From the NCBI GenBank assembly GCA_963728925.1, contig CAVSMB010000034.1, forward strand, positions 1 to 31,221: DNA of 31,221 nucleotides, read 5' to 3'. The position numbers and the translations under genes were made by a program. The stretch comes from JBBPZA01 sp963728925. GTDB lineage: Bacteria; Actinomycetota; Thermoleophilia; Solirubrobacterales; Solirubrobacteraceae. Shown piece by piece: positions 15,183 through 23,678 of the stretch; the first letter of the stretch is position 1; every line of letters begins with the position of its first letter. The notes under the pieces are model-generated. The model had not been told where the DNA came from. It worked only from the letters and a program-made list of their open reading frames with translations, and did not search any database.

Positions 15183-15590
15183 AGCGCGTCCGCGGCGCGG
15201 CCCTCGCCCTCGGCGCCGTCGTGGTCGCGGCGGCCGGATGCGGGAGCGACGACGACAAGACCACGCGTGCCGGCCCGGACGCCAAGGCCGGCGGAACGAT
15301 GATCCTCGCCACCACGTACGACGTGATCGTCGTCAAGCACGCGGGCACCAACCGCGGTTGCGCGCAGGCCTTCTCGCCCGCTTGCTCGGCTACGACAACC
15401 TCGTCGACGCCGACGTCGACGACCGCGGCCGCATCGTGCTGGCGGGGCGGCCGACCGGAATCACCGCCGCCGCCGACTGGTCACCGTCGCCGCCTGGGCC
15501 GAGGGCGTCCGTCTCGTCGCTGACGAAGACGCCGTCCTCGCCGGTGTATGGCGACTCGGAACGCCAATCAAACGTTCGTTAGGCTGTACG
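15179..15590 (+). pseudogene. Degraded lipoprotein gene, TupA/ModA-like start, then scrambled frames
   Basis: GTG at 15179 opens a lipoprotein signal (VKRVRGAALALGAVVVAAAGC, lipobox near AAGC-GS) followed by KAGGTMILATT, the mature start typical of TupA-type tungstate/molybdate-binding proteins. The match ends there. From about 15320 coding-like pieces lie in different frames: LLARLLGYDNLVDADVDDRG in one and VTVAAWAEGVRLVADEDAV in another. I could not assign these. No full-length frame exists, and a normal TupA needs about 270 residues. The stretch looks like a deletion-fused graveyard between two metal-resistance modules. It also carries the promoter of the next gene (TAGGCT, 15580-15585). 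Confidence 0.5.
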
Positions 15591-15591
15591 T

Positions 15592-15945
15592 ATGGGCCAA
15601 GACCGCTGCGATCTGCTCTGCCTCGACCTCGAGCGGGCGGAAGCACTGAGGCGTTCACGCCTCCACGCAGAGGCGGCGCAGGCCGCTGCATCGTCGGCCA
15701 AGGCCCTTTCCGATCCGACGCGTCTGATGCTCGCGGACGCGCTCCGAGAGGCGGAGCTGTGCGTGTGCGATCTCGCGTGGGTCGCCGAGCGCTCGGAGGC
15801 GTTGGTCTCCCACCACGTGCGCGCTCTGCGCAGCGCCGGCCTCGTGCGCTCGCGGCGCGAAGGCAAGATGATCATGTATACGCTCACCGACAGAGGACGG
15901 GAGCTGACGGACGTGGTCCTCAGCGTGACCGAGCTCGTGCCATGA
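15592..15945 (+). CDS. CadC/CmtR-like ArsR-family metal sensor
   Basis: A 117-residue ArsR/SmtB repressor. ELCVCDLAWV places C57 and C59 in alpha-3 or alpha-4, and an N-terminal pair, C6 and C10 (RCDLLCLD), matches the second half of the CadC thiolate site for Cd(II)/Pb(II). The C-terminal alpha-5 Zn site of CadC is not evident (the helix has no His), so this looks like a soft-metal sensor only. DNA-contact residues are in SEALVSHHVRALRSAGLV. The ATG is 6 nt after TAGGCT, again leaderless. Overlap with the next gene (ATGA) ties it to the transporter. An AAACGTT stretch at 15570-15576 may be part of its operator. Confidence 0.85.
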   Translation: MGQDRCDLLCLDLERAEALRRSRLHAEAAQAAASSAKALSDPTRLMLADALREAELCVCDLAWVAERSEALVSHHVRALRSAGLVRSRREGKMIMYTLTDRGRELTDVVLSVTELVP

Positions 15946-16769
15946 GCGTGAACCCTCCGCTGCCCGCGCTGCCGGTCGTCCAAAGCACGACCGCGACGCA
16001 GACGAGAGACGCCGGATGGCTTCTTGCCGCCCGCCGGGCGAAGTGGCTTGCCTGGGCGAGCCTCGTCTGGATGACGGCGGAAGGTCTCGTCGGGCTGGTC
16101 GCCGGGCTCTCGGCGAACTCCATCAGCGTGCTGACCTGGGCGGCGAGCTCGGCTGTGGAGGGCCTCGCCTCGGCGATCGTGATCTGGCGCTTCACCGGCC
16201 GCCGAACGCTCTCGGAGACCAGCGAGCGCCGCGCACAGAAATGGGTGGCTGCAAGCTTCTTCCTGCTCGCGCCCTACTTCCTCTACGAGGCGACCCGTCG
16301 ACTCATCGACGGCACCGAGGCGAAGCCGACGGTCCTGGCGATCGCGCTGACCGCCTCGAGCGTGATCCTGATGCCGCTGCTGGGCTGGGCCAAGCTGCGC
16401 CTCGGCAAGCGCCTGGACTCGGGCGCCACGGCCGGTGAGGGCGTTCAGAACCTCATGTGCGCGGGCCAGGCTCTCGCGGCGTGCGTCGCGCTGATCGGCG
16501 CCGGCGCCGGGTTCGCCTTCCTCGACCCGCTTGCCGCGTTCCTGATCGCGGCCATCGCGGCGAAGGAGGGCGCGGCGCTGTGGCGCGGCGAGGACGAGTG
16601 CTGCGCGACGCCGGGTCTCGACGCGATCTTGCAGGACCCGTACAGCGACGACCGCTGCGGCGACGACTGCTGCGCCCCCGCTGCGGGCATCTCGCCGCAG
16701 CGCCGGACCACGCTGCCCTCGTCGAGTCTGTTCCCTCAGAGCGGGGCCGGCTCCGGCGAGAGGCGGTAG
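15942..16769 (+). CDS. CDF-like cation transporter with cysteine-rich tail
   Basis: A 275-residue membrane protein with six hydrophobic segments, starting at ATG 15942 (overlapping the CadC-like stop). WMTAEGLVGLVAGL, LTWAASSAVEGLAS and KRLDSGATAGEGVQN resemble the divergent CDF-superfamily 'cation transporter' proteins that travel with CadC/CmtR-type regulators. Canonical HxxxD pairs are replaced by S-x-x-x-E and D-S-x-A/G-E patterns. The cytoplasmic tail is cysteine-rich: DECCATPG and DRCGDDCCAP, six Cys in about 30 residues, a plausible soft-metal binding site. The last 34 bp overlap, antisense, the 3' end of the winged-helix gene on the minus strand. Export of Cd, Pb or Zn is inferred from the regulator. 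Confidence 0.8.
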   Translation: MSVNPPLPALPVVQSTTATQTRDAGWLLAARRAKWLAWASLVWMTAEGLVGLVAGLSANSISVLTWAASSAVEGLASAIVIWRFTGRRTLSETSERRAQKWVAASFFLLAPYFLYEATRRLIDGTEAKPTVLAIALTASSVILMPLLGWAKLRLGKRLDSGATAGEGVQNLMCAGQALAACVALIGAGAGFAFLDPLAAFLIAAIAAKEGAALWRGEDECCATPGLDAILQDPYSDDRCGDDCCAPAAGISPQRRTTLPSSSLFPQSGAGSGERR

Positions 16770-16984
16770 CCGATCCCGAAGTGGGTGTGGATGTAGGCCC
16801 ACACCGGTGCCGCGGCGGCGAGCTCGCCGCGCACCTTGCGCACGAAAACGTCGACCGAGCGGTTGCTGCGGTGCGACATCTGGTCGCCCCACACCATCTC
16901 GTAGATCCGGCGGCGCGGCACGACGCGGTCGCGGCGCTCGGCGAGCACGAAGAACGTCTCGAACTCGCGCACGGTGAGGCCCAC
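16736..16984 (-). CDS. PhoB/OmpR-type winged-helix domain, no receiver, probably 5'-truncated
   Basis: The readable part (82 residues from GTG 16984) is a complete OmpR-type effector core: LTVREFETFFVLAERRDRVV, RRRIYEMVWG, NRSVDVFVRKVR and AYIHTHFGIGYRLSPEP. The frame continues upstream as PNQLLADGIRVG, which aligns with the beta-strands of the related protein at 21086, but no start codon appears before the DUF202 gene. So the start is either lost or hidden by an indel. There is no receiver domain. It closely resembles the winged-helix domains at 21086 and 26322, suggesting local duplication. Its 3' end overlaps the CDF-like gene antisense. Confidence 0.6.
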   Translation of the reverse strand: MGLTVREFETFFVLAERRDRVVPRRRIYEMVWGDQMSHRSNRSVDVFVRKVRGELAAAAPVWAYIHTHFGIGYRLSPEPAPL

Positions 16985-17030
16985 CCGGATGCCGTCCGCG
17001 AGGAGCTGGTTCGGGCGGCGAGGTTCGCGA

Positions 17031-17402
17031 CTACGAGTCCACGACGGCGATCGCCGCGGTGGCGAGGCCGAGCACGATGAACGCGGCGGTGAAGCCGACG
17101 ATCACGGCGCGCTCGGGGGCGGGGTACTCGCCGCGCGCCAGCGACGCCTCGACCTCGTTGTGGCGCAGCGTCCCGTAGACACTGAGGACGATGCCGAGCG
17201 CGGCGTAGGCGACGCCGAGGATCGCGTAGAGCCAGCCGGGCCCGCCGGAGGTGAGCTCGGGCAGCAGCTTGCCCGTCGCGAGGGCGACGGCGAAGGCAGT
17301 GAGCCCGCTGCGCCACCACGCCAGCAGCGTGCGCTCGGCCGCGAGCCGCGTGCGGCGCGTGGCGTCGGCGACCTGACCGGGATCCTCGGGCTCGGCGGCC
17401 AC
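17031..17402 (-). CDS. DUF202 (YidH-type) membrane protein
   Basis: A 123-residue protein with the DUF202 signature RLAAERTLLAWWRSGLTAFA, followed by three hydrophobic helices (AFAVALATGKLLP, WLYAILGVAYAALGIVLSVYG, AVIVGFTAAFIVLGLATAAIA). The family is widespread and functionally undefined. GTG at 17402 is 7 nt after a TAGCGT hexamer, giving a leaderless start. It is divergent from the ABC-F gene and followed on the same strand by the winged-helix fragment. Confidence 0.8.
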   Translation of the reverse strand: MAAEPEDPGQVADATRRTRLAAERTLLAWWRSGLTAFAVALATGKLLPELTSGGPGWLYAILGVAYAALGIVLSVYGTLRHNEVEASLARGEYPAPERAVIVGFTAAFIVLGLATAAIAVVDS

Positions 17403-17461
17403 GACGCGGACGCTATCGGCAATGTCGGGCGCCTCGCCGTCGCCCCGCCTACCATCGCCCT

Positions 17462-19348
<1,887 letters not shown>

Positions 19349-19359
19349 GCGAGCCGCAC

Positions 19360-19392
19360 GGTCACCGCTTCTTCACAGCGCGGCAACGCGCC
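19360..19392 (+). promoter_or_regulatory. PHO-box-like array, three 11-nt units, before the TIM-barrel gene
   Basis: Contiguous units read GGTCACCGCTT, CTTCACAGCGC and GGCAACGCGCC. The first two carry TCAC at positions 3-6; the third has the GG(T/C)AAC form that also ends the arrays at 4253, 21011 and 21408. GATACA (19394-19399) right after could be the -10 element, 33 nt before the ATG. Confidence 0.6.
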
Positions 19393-19431
19393 CGATACAC
19401 CCCGCGGAGCGCGCGCGTCGAAGCTCTCACC

Positions 19432-20304
19432 ATGGCGAGCACCGCCGCCGGCGTCGATGTCGCGCCGCTCGAGGGTGGGCGCCTTCTGGGCGGGCGCCTC
19501 GGCCTGAACGTGCCGGCGGGCTGGTGGCCGAGCGCGGCCACGCTGAAGTCCGTCGAGGCGGCCGGCTACGGCTGGGTGCAGGTCCACGCGCCGCCGGCCG
19601 AGGTGCTCGTGCGGCCCGAGGCCGCGGTCCACGCCCGCGCTCTTCGCTCGGCGCTGGACGTCGGCGAGCTGCGCGTCGTCCTGCACGCGCCCGATACGCT
19701 GCGCGCCGCAGCCGACCCGGCCGCCTTCGAGGCGACGCTCGAGTACGCGGCACGCGCGGGCGCCGAGCTCATCGTCCACCACGGTGCGAACGTGCCGACC
19801 AGCGGCGGATGGGAGGCCGCCGTCGCCGAGGAGGAGGCCGCCCTCCGCCGCGCGGCGGAACGCGCGGGGCGGCTCGATCTGACCATCGCCGTCGAGAACC
19901 TCGCGCCCGTCCATCCCGGCGAGGCGCGCGTGCCCCATAACCCGCTCGACGTGCTCGCGCTCGTGTGGCGCGTCGGGTCCGAGCGCGTGCGCATGTGCTT
20001 CGACGTCGGCCACGCGCACATCGTCGAGGCGCTCGGCGCGCTCGACGAGGTCGCACCCGCCGTCGCGCTCTTCCACCTCCACGACAACCTCGGCGATCGC
20101 CATGGCGCCCCGGGGCCGGCCACCGTCGACCCGCTGCGCCTGGACCTCCATCTCCCGCCCGGGACGGGGACCGTGCCGTGGGCGCGGATCGCGGCGTCGC
20201 TGCGCGACCACAACGCGCCGCTGCTGCTCGAGGTGCACCCGCCCCACCGGCCCGAGGCCTTCGGGCTGGCGACGGTCACCGCGGAGCTCCTGGCGGGCCG
20301 CTAG
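19432..20304 (+). CDS. Sugar phosphate isomerase/epimerase-type TIM-barrel protein
   Basis: A 290-residue AP_endonuc_2/xylose-isomerase-like TIM barrel. Probable metal-site motifs appear strand by strand: LRVVLHAPDT, LIVHHGAN, LTIAVENLAPV (Glu), RMCFDVGHAHI (Asp and His), LFHLHDNLGDRHG (His and Asp) and LLLEVHPP (Glu). This matches the His/Glu/Asp ligand set of the endonuclease IV superfamily. Members include sugar isomerases, epimerases and hydrolases; the substrate is unknown. It is monocistronic, convergent with the DUF47 gene (stops 17 bp apart), and preceded by a three-unit PHO-box-like array, so phosphate-responsive expression is predicted. A phosphorylated sugar or inositol substrate would fit that context but is only inference. 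Confidence 0.82.
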   Translation: MASTAAGVDVAPLEGGRLLGGRLGLNVPAGWWPSAATLKSVEAAGYGWVQVHAPPAEVLVRPEAAVHARALRSALDVGELRVVLHAPDTLRAAADPAAFEATLEYAARAGAELIVHHGANVPTSGGWEAAVAEEEAALRRAAERAGRLDLTIAVENLAPVHPGEARVPHNPLDVLALVWRVGSERVRMCFDVGHAHIVEALGALDEVAPAVALFHLHDNLGDRHGAPGPATVDPLRLDLHLPPGTGTVPWARIAASLRDHNAPLLLEVHPPHRPEAFGLATVTAELLAGR

Positions 20305-20320
20305 GACCGCCCGGATGGGG

Positions 20321-20959
20321 CTACCGCCGGCTGCGACGCTTGAGCTCGAGGCCCTCGAGGATGTGGGCCACGGTCTCGCACGCGTCGACGGCCTGCTCGA
20401 GCGAGTCGAAGATGTCCTTCCAGCGGATCACGATCATCGGGTCGATCCCGGTCGCGAACAACGACGCGACGCCCTCGCGCACCAGCCGGTCGCCCTCGTT
20501 CTCGAGCCGGTGGATCTCGACGAGGTGGGAGGCGAGCCCGACGCCATTGCCCAGCGAGCGCAGCGCCCGCGCGACCTGCTCGCCGGATCCGGCCAGCACC
20601 TCGGCGAGCGCCACGGCCTGCTCCATCGGCGCCTCGATCTTGTAGAGCCCCAGCGAGGCGGCGGTCTCCTCGGCGTAGTCGACGATGTCGTCGAGCGCGG
20701 TGGCGAGCGCGTGCCAGTCGGCGGCGATGGCGGGGATGTGCCCGCCGTTCTCGCCGTTGAGGCGGTGGATGATGTCGTGGGCGATGCGGTCGCCCTCGTG
20801 CTCGCACTCGACGAGCGCGCTGGCGAGCTCGGGGTGCTCCGGGTAGTCGGAGAGCATGTCGCGCATCAGCAGGCAGGAGCGTTCGACGTTTCGCCCGGAC
20901 TCCTCGAAGAGCGCGGTCAAGCGAGGGTCGTCCGCCTCGGCGCGTCGCAGCCAGGCCAT
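20321..20959 (-). CDS. DUF47 / PhoU-like protein (Pit accessory type)
   Basis: A 212-residue all-helical protein of the DUF47 family. Acidic metal-binding helices are visible: ALVECEHEGDRIAHDI (E-x-x-x-D type) and IHRLENEGDRLVREGV, plus DDIVDYAEETA. The C-terminus IVIRWKDIFDSLEQAVDACE is the family hallmark. DUF47 proteins usually sit beside a Pit/PiT phosphate transporter and are thought to gate it; no such transporter lies in this window. ATG at 20959 is preceded by TAGGGT with 7 nt spacing, a leaderless start. It is divergent from the PHO-box-controlled winged-helix gene, so the array at 21011 might also touch its promoter. Confidence 0.85.
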   Translation of the reverse strand: MAWLRRAEADDPRLTALFEESGRNVERSCLLMRDMLSDYPEHPELASALVECEHEGDRIAHDIIHRLNGENGGHIPAIAADWHALATALDDIVDYAEETAASLGLYKIEAPMEQAVALAEVLAGSGEQVARALRSLGNGVGLASHLVEIHRLENEGDRLVREGVASLFATGIDPMIVIRWKDIFDSLEQAVDACETVAHILEGLELKRRSRR

Positions 20960-21010
20960 GGGCAGGACCCTAGCCCGCGAGCGACGGACGTTTCCGCGCC
21001 CGCCGCAATC

Positions 21011-21054
21011 GTTCACAGGTCTTTCACACGGGCTTCACGCCTGGGTAACGGCTC
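21011..21054 (+). promoter_or_regulatory. PHO-box-like array, four 11-nt units, before the winged-helix gene
   Basis: Contiguous units read GTTCACAGGTC, TTTCACACGGG, CTTCACGCCTG and GGTAACGGCTC, each 11 nt. Three share TTCAC at positions 2-6 and the fourth is the GGTAAC form. The array ends 31 bp before the ATG at 21086 and lies in the 126-bp spacer divergent from the DUF47 gene. Confidence 0.72.
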
Positions 21055-21085
21055 CGCAGCCGGCACGCGCGAGTGTGCGGCGCGG

Positions 21086-21445
21086 ATGGAGGCGGCGTTC
21101 GACCCGGAGGTCCTGCGCGCCGGCCGACTGGAAGTCCGGCCGGCGGAGAACCTCGTGCTGGCCAACGGCCGCCCGCTGAATCTCTCGGTGCGCGAGTACC
21201 GCCTGCTCGTCGAGCTGGCGCGCCGAGCCGAGAAGATCGTCACCCGCGAGGCGCTCTACACCGTCGCCTGGGGCGGCGACATGCGCCCGGGCGATCGCTC
21301 GGTCGACGTCTACGTCCACAAGCTGCGCGAGAAGCTCGAGGCCGCGCTGCCCGAATGGCGCTTCATCCACACCCACGTCGGGTTCGGCTACCGCTTCTCC
21401 GCCGAGCCTTCACACCCTTTTCACAACGAGGCCACAGGTCGGTAA
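21086..21445 (+). CDS. Stand-alone PhoB/OmpR-type winged-helix regulator
   Basis: A 119-residue protein made only of an OmpR/PhoB effector domain: LEVRPAENLVLANGRPLNLS (N-terminal strands), VREYRLLVELARRAEKIVTR, ALYTVAWGG, DRSVDVYVHKLREKLE (recognition helix) and WRFIHTHVGFGYRFS (wing). No receiver domain precedes it and no in-frame upstream extension carries one, so it cannot be switched by phosphorylation in the usual way. Its gene has its own four-unit PHO-box-like array upstream, and its last codons and TAA stop are part of the pstS array (21408-21451). It may compete with or modulate the full response regulator at 26322 on shared boxes. Confidence 0.8.
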   Translation: MEAAFDPEVLRAGRLEVRPAENLVLANGRPLNLSVREYRLLVELARRAEKIVTREALYTVAWGGDMRPGDRSVDVYVHKLREKLEAALPEWRFIHTHVGFGYRFSAEPSHPFHNEATGR

Positions 21446-21451
21446 CAGGCT
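21408..21451 (+). promoter_or_regulatory. PHO-box-like array, four 11-nt units, before pstS
   Basis: Contiguous units read CTTCACACCCT, TTTCACAACGA, GGCCACAGGTC and GGTAACAGGCT. The array overlaps the 3' end of the winged-helix gene; its TAA stop (21443-21445) lies within the GGTAAC unit. It ends 60 bp before the pstS GTG. Position ahead of pstS is the classical place for a PHO box and anchors the identification of the other arrays. Confidence 0.78.
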
Positions 21452-21511
21452 GCACCTGTGCGCCGACGAGTCTACCCGGCCGTTCCGCAAAAAACGATCC
21501 AAGGAGCGCAC

Positions 21512-22609
21512 GTGAAGACACGTTCGATGCGGTTTATGGGGGCGCTTGCCGCCATGGCCACGCTGGCTGTCGGCGTTGCCGCGTGCGGCAGCAGCGACGA
21601 CAGCAGCACCAGCAGCGGCAGCAAGGTGGGCGGCGCCATCAACGGCTCCGGCTCGACCTTCGCGGCGCCGATCTACCAGCAGTGGGGCGCGACCCTGAAG
21701 TCCGACCAGGATCTCACCGTCAACTACCAGGGAGTCGGCTCGGGCCAGGGCATCTCCGAGCTCACCGCCGGCACCGTCAACTTCGCGGGCTCAGATCCGC
21801 CGATGACCGACGAGGAGCTCGCGGCGGCCAAGAAGAAGGGGGACCCGCTGCACTTCCCGACCGCGCTCGGCGCGATCACGGTCAGCTATAACCTCGAAGG
21901 GGTCAAGACTGGCCTCAAGCTCACCGGCCCGGTGATCGCCGACGTGTTCTCCGGCTCGATCACCAAGTGGAACGATCCCGCGATCGCCAAGCTCAACGCG
22001 GGCGTGTCACTGCCGGCCAACGACATCACGGTCGTCCATCGCTCGGACTCGTCGGGGACGACGAAGGGCTTCACCGGCTACCTCGCCGCCGTGAGCCCGA
22101 CCTGGGAGAAGCAGGTCGGCACCGACAAGACCGTGAAGTGGCCGACCGGCACCGGCGCCAAGGGCAACGACGGCGTCGCGGCCGCGGTCAAGCAGACCCC
22201 GAACTCGGTCGGCTACGTCGAGGAGGCCTACGCCCTCCAGAACAAGTTCACGACGGCGGCGGTCCAGAACAAGGCCGGCAACTTCGTCGCGCCGACGCTC
22301 GCGTCGACGACGGCGGGCGGCGAGGACATCAAGATCCCGGGCGACCTCCGCTTCACGATTGAAAACCCGCCCAACCCGCAGGCCTACGCGATCACCTCGC
22401 AGACCTTCGTGGTCATGTACCAGGACCCGTGCAAGGCCGGGGCCTCTGCGCAGGTGGCCAAGGGCCTGAAGGCCTTCATCACCTACGCGCTGGGCGACGG
22501 CCAGAACGCGCTCGCCCAGCTGCAGTACGCGAAGCTGCCCTCGGCCATCGAGTCGCAGGCCAAGGCGCAGATCTCCAAGCTCCAGTGCAACGGCAAGGCC
22601 GTGAGCTAG
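21512..22609 (+). CDS. pstS: Phosphate ABC transporter substrate-binding lipoprotein PstS
   Basis: A 365-residue phosphate-binding lipoprotein. GTG at 21512 has AAGGAG 5-7 nt upstream, one of the few strong ribosome sites here. The signal peptide ends in a lipobox (VGVAAC, Cys about residue 25), followed by a Ser/Asp linker. Mature-domain motifs of PstS are present: INGSGSTFAAPIYQQW, VNYQGVGSGQGISELT, FAGSDPPMTDEEL (the S-D phosphate ligand loop), VFSGSITKWNDPAIA and VVHRSDSSGTTKGFTGYL. It binds Pi outside the membrane and hands it to PstCA. It is first in the pstSCAB-phoU operon and lies behind a four-unit PHO-box-like array. Confidence 0.96.
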   Translation: MKTRSMRFMGALAAMATLAVGVAACGSSDDSSTSSGSKVGGAINGSGSTFAAPIYQQWGATLKSDQDLTVNYQGVGSGQGISELTAGTVNFAGSDPPMTDEELAAAKKKGDPLHFPTALGAITVSYNLEGVKTGLKLTGPVIADVFSGSITKWNDPAIAKLNAGVSLPANDITVVHRSDSSGTTKGFTGYLAAVSPTWEKQVGTDKTVKWPTGTGAKGNDGVAAAVKQTPNSVGYVEEAYALQNKFTTAAVQNKAGNFVAPTLASTTAGGEDIKIPGDLRFTIENPPNPQAYAITSQTFVVMYQDPCKAGASAQVAKGLKAFITYALGDGQNALAQLQYAKLPSAIESQAKAQISKLQCNGKAVS

Positions 22610-22619
22610 GGCCGGATTG

Positions 22620-23678
22620 ATGGAGGCGGGAACCCTCGGCCCGACCCCCAGCGGCGGCCGCGCGGTCCTCGAGCGGTCGCCGCTGGCCCGCCTGCCCGAC
22701 CGGGCGCTGAAGTGGATCCTCACGGGGCTGTCGTTCGGCGTCCTCGTGCTGCTGATCTACTTCTTCTTCAAGCTCGCCCTCGAGTCCAAGGACGTCTTCA
22801 GCAAGGAGGGCGTCCTCGGCTTCGTGTTCACCAACGACTGGAACCCCAGCAAGTCGCAGTTCGGGGCGGCGGCGCTCGCCTTCGGCTCAGTCGTGACCGC
22901 GATCCTCGCGCTCCTCATCGGCGTCCCGATCGCCGTCGCCACGGCGATCTTCGTCGTGGAGCTGTCCCCCAAGCGTCTCAAGCAGCCGCTCGTGATCCTC
23001 GTCGAGCTGCTCGCCGCGGTCCCCTCCGTGGTCTACGGGCTGTGGGGGATCTTCTTCCTCGTGCCCAAGCTGCGGCCCGCGATGCAGTGGTTCTCGGACA
23101 CCTTCAGCTTCCTTCCCTGGGTCGGCGGAACCGTCGCGGGCCCCAGCTACTTCATCGCCGGGCTGATCCTCGCGATCATGATCCTGCCGATCGTGTCGGC
23201 GATCTCCCGCGAGGTCATCTCGACCGTGCCCGCCGACCACAAGGAGGCGGCGCTCGCGCTGGGCGCGACGCGCTGGGAGATGATCCGCACCGCCGTGCTC
23301 CCCTACTCGCGCCCGGGCATCACGGGCGCGGCGATGCTCGGCCTCGGCCGGGCGCTGGGCGAGACGATCGCCGTGACGCTGGTGATCGGCAATGCGCCGA
23401 CGATCGGCAAGTCGATCTTCGACCAGGGCTACTCGCTCGCCGCGGTGATCGCCAACGAGTTCGGCGAGGCCTCATCGATCCCGCTCTACAGCTCGGCGCT
23501 GTTCGCCGCCGGGCTCGTGCTCTTCGTCCTCACGCTGATCATCAACGCAATCGCCCGCTACGTCGTCTCGCTCTCAGACCCCGAGGTGCGCTCGCGCAAG
23601 GCGAAGCGCAAGGCCGCGAAGGCCTCGAAGGCCGGGAAGGCGGGCCCGCCGAGCGCACCGGCCGAGGGGACGGCATGA
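22620..23678 (+). CDS. pstC: Phosphate ABC transporter permease PstC
   Basis: A 352-residue inner-membrane permease with six hydrophobic helices. The first helix is ILTGLSFGVLVLLIYFFFK. The EAA loop that docks the ATPase reads HKEAALALGATRWEMIRTAV, then GLGRALGETIAVTLVIGNAP is the conserved PstC segment. The C-terminal tail is Lys/Ala-rich (RSRKAKRKAAKASKAGK). ATG at 22620 is preferred over the adjoining TTG. It begins 11 nt after the pstS stop and overlaps pstA by ATGA. Confidence 0.95.
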   Translation: MEAGTLGPTPSGGRAVLERSPLARLPDRALKWILTGLSFGVLVLLIYFFFKLALESKDVFSKEGVLGFVFTNDWNPSKSQFGAAALAFGSVVTAILALLIGVPIAVATAIFVVELSPKRLKQPLVILVELLAAVPSVVYGLWGIFFLVPKLRPAMQWFSDTFSFLPWVGGTVAGPSYFIAGLILAIMILPIVSAISREVISTVPADHKEAALALGATRWEMIRTAVLPYSRPGITGAAMLGLGRALGETIAVTLVIGNAPTIGKSIFDQGYSLAAVIANEFGEASSIPLYSSALFAAGLVLFVLTLIINAIARYVVSLSDPEVRSRKAKRKAAKASKAGKAGPPSAPAEGTA

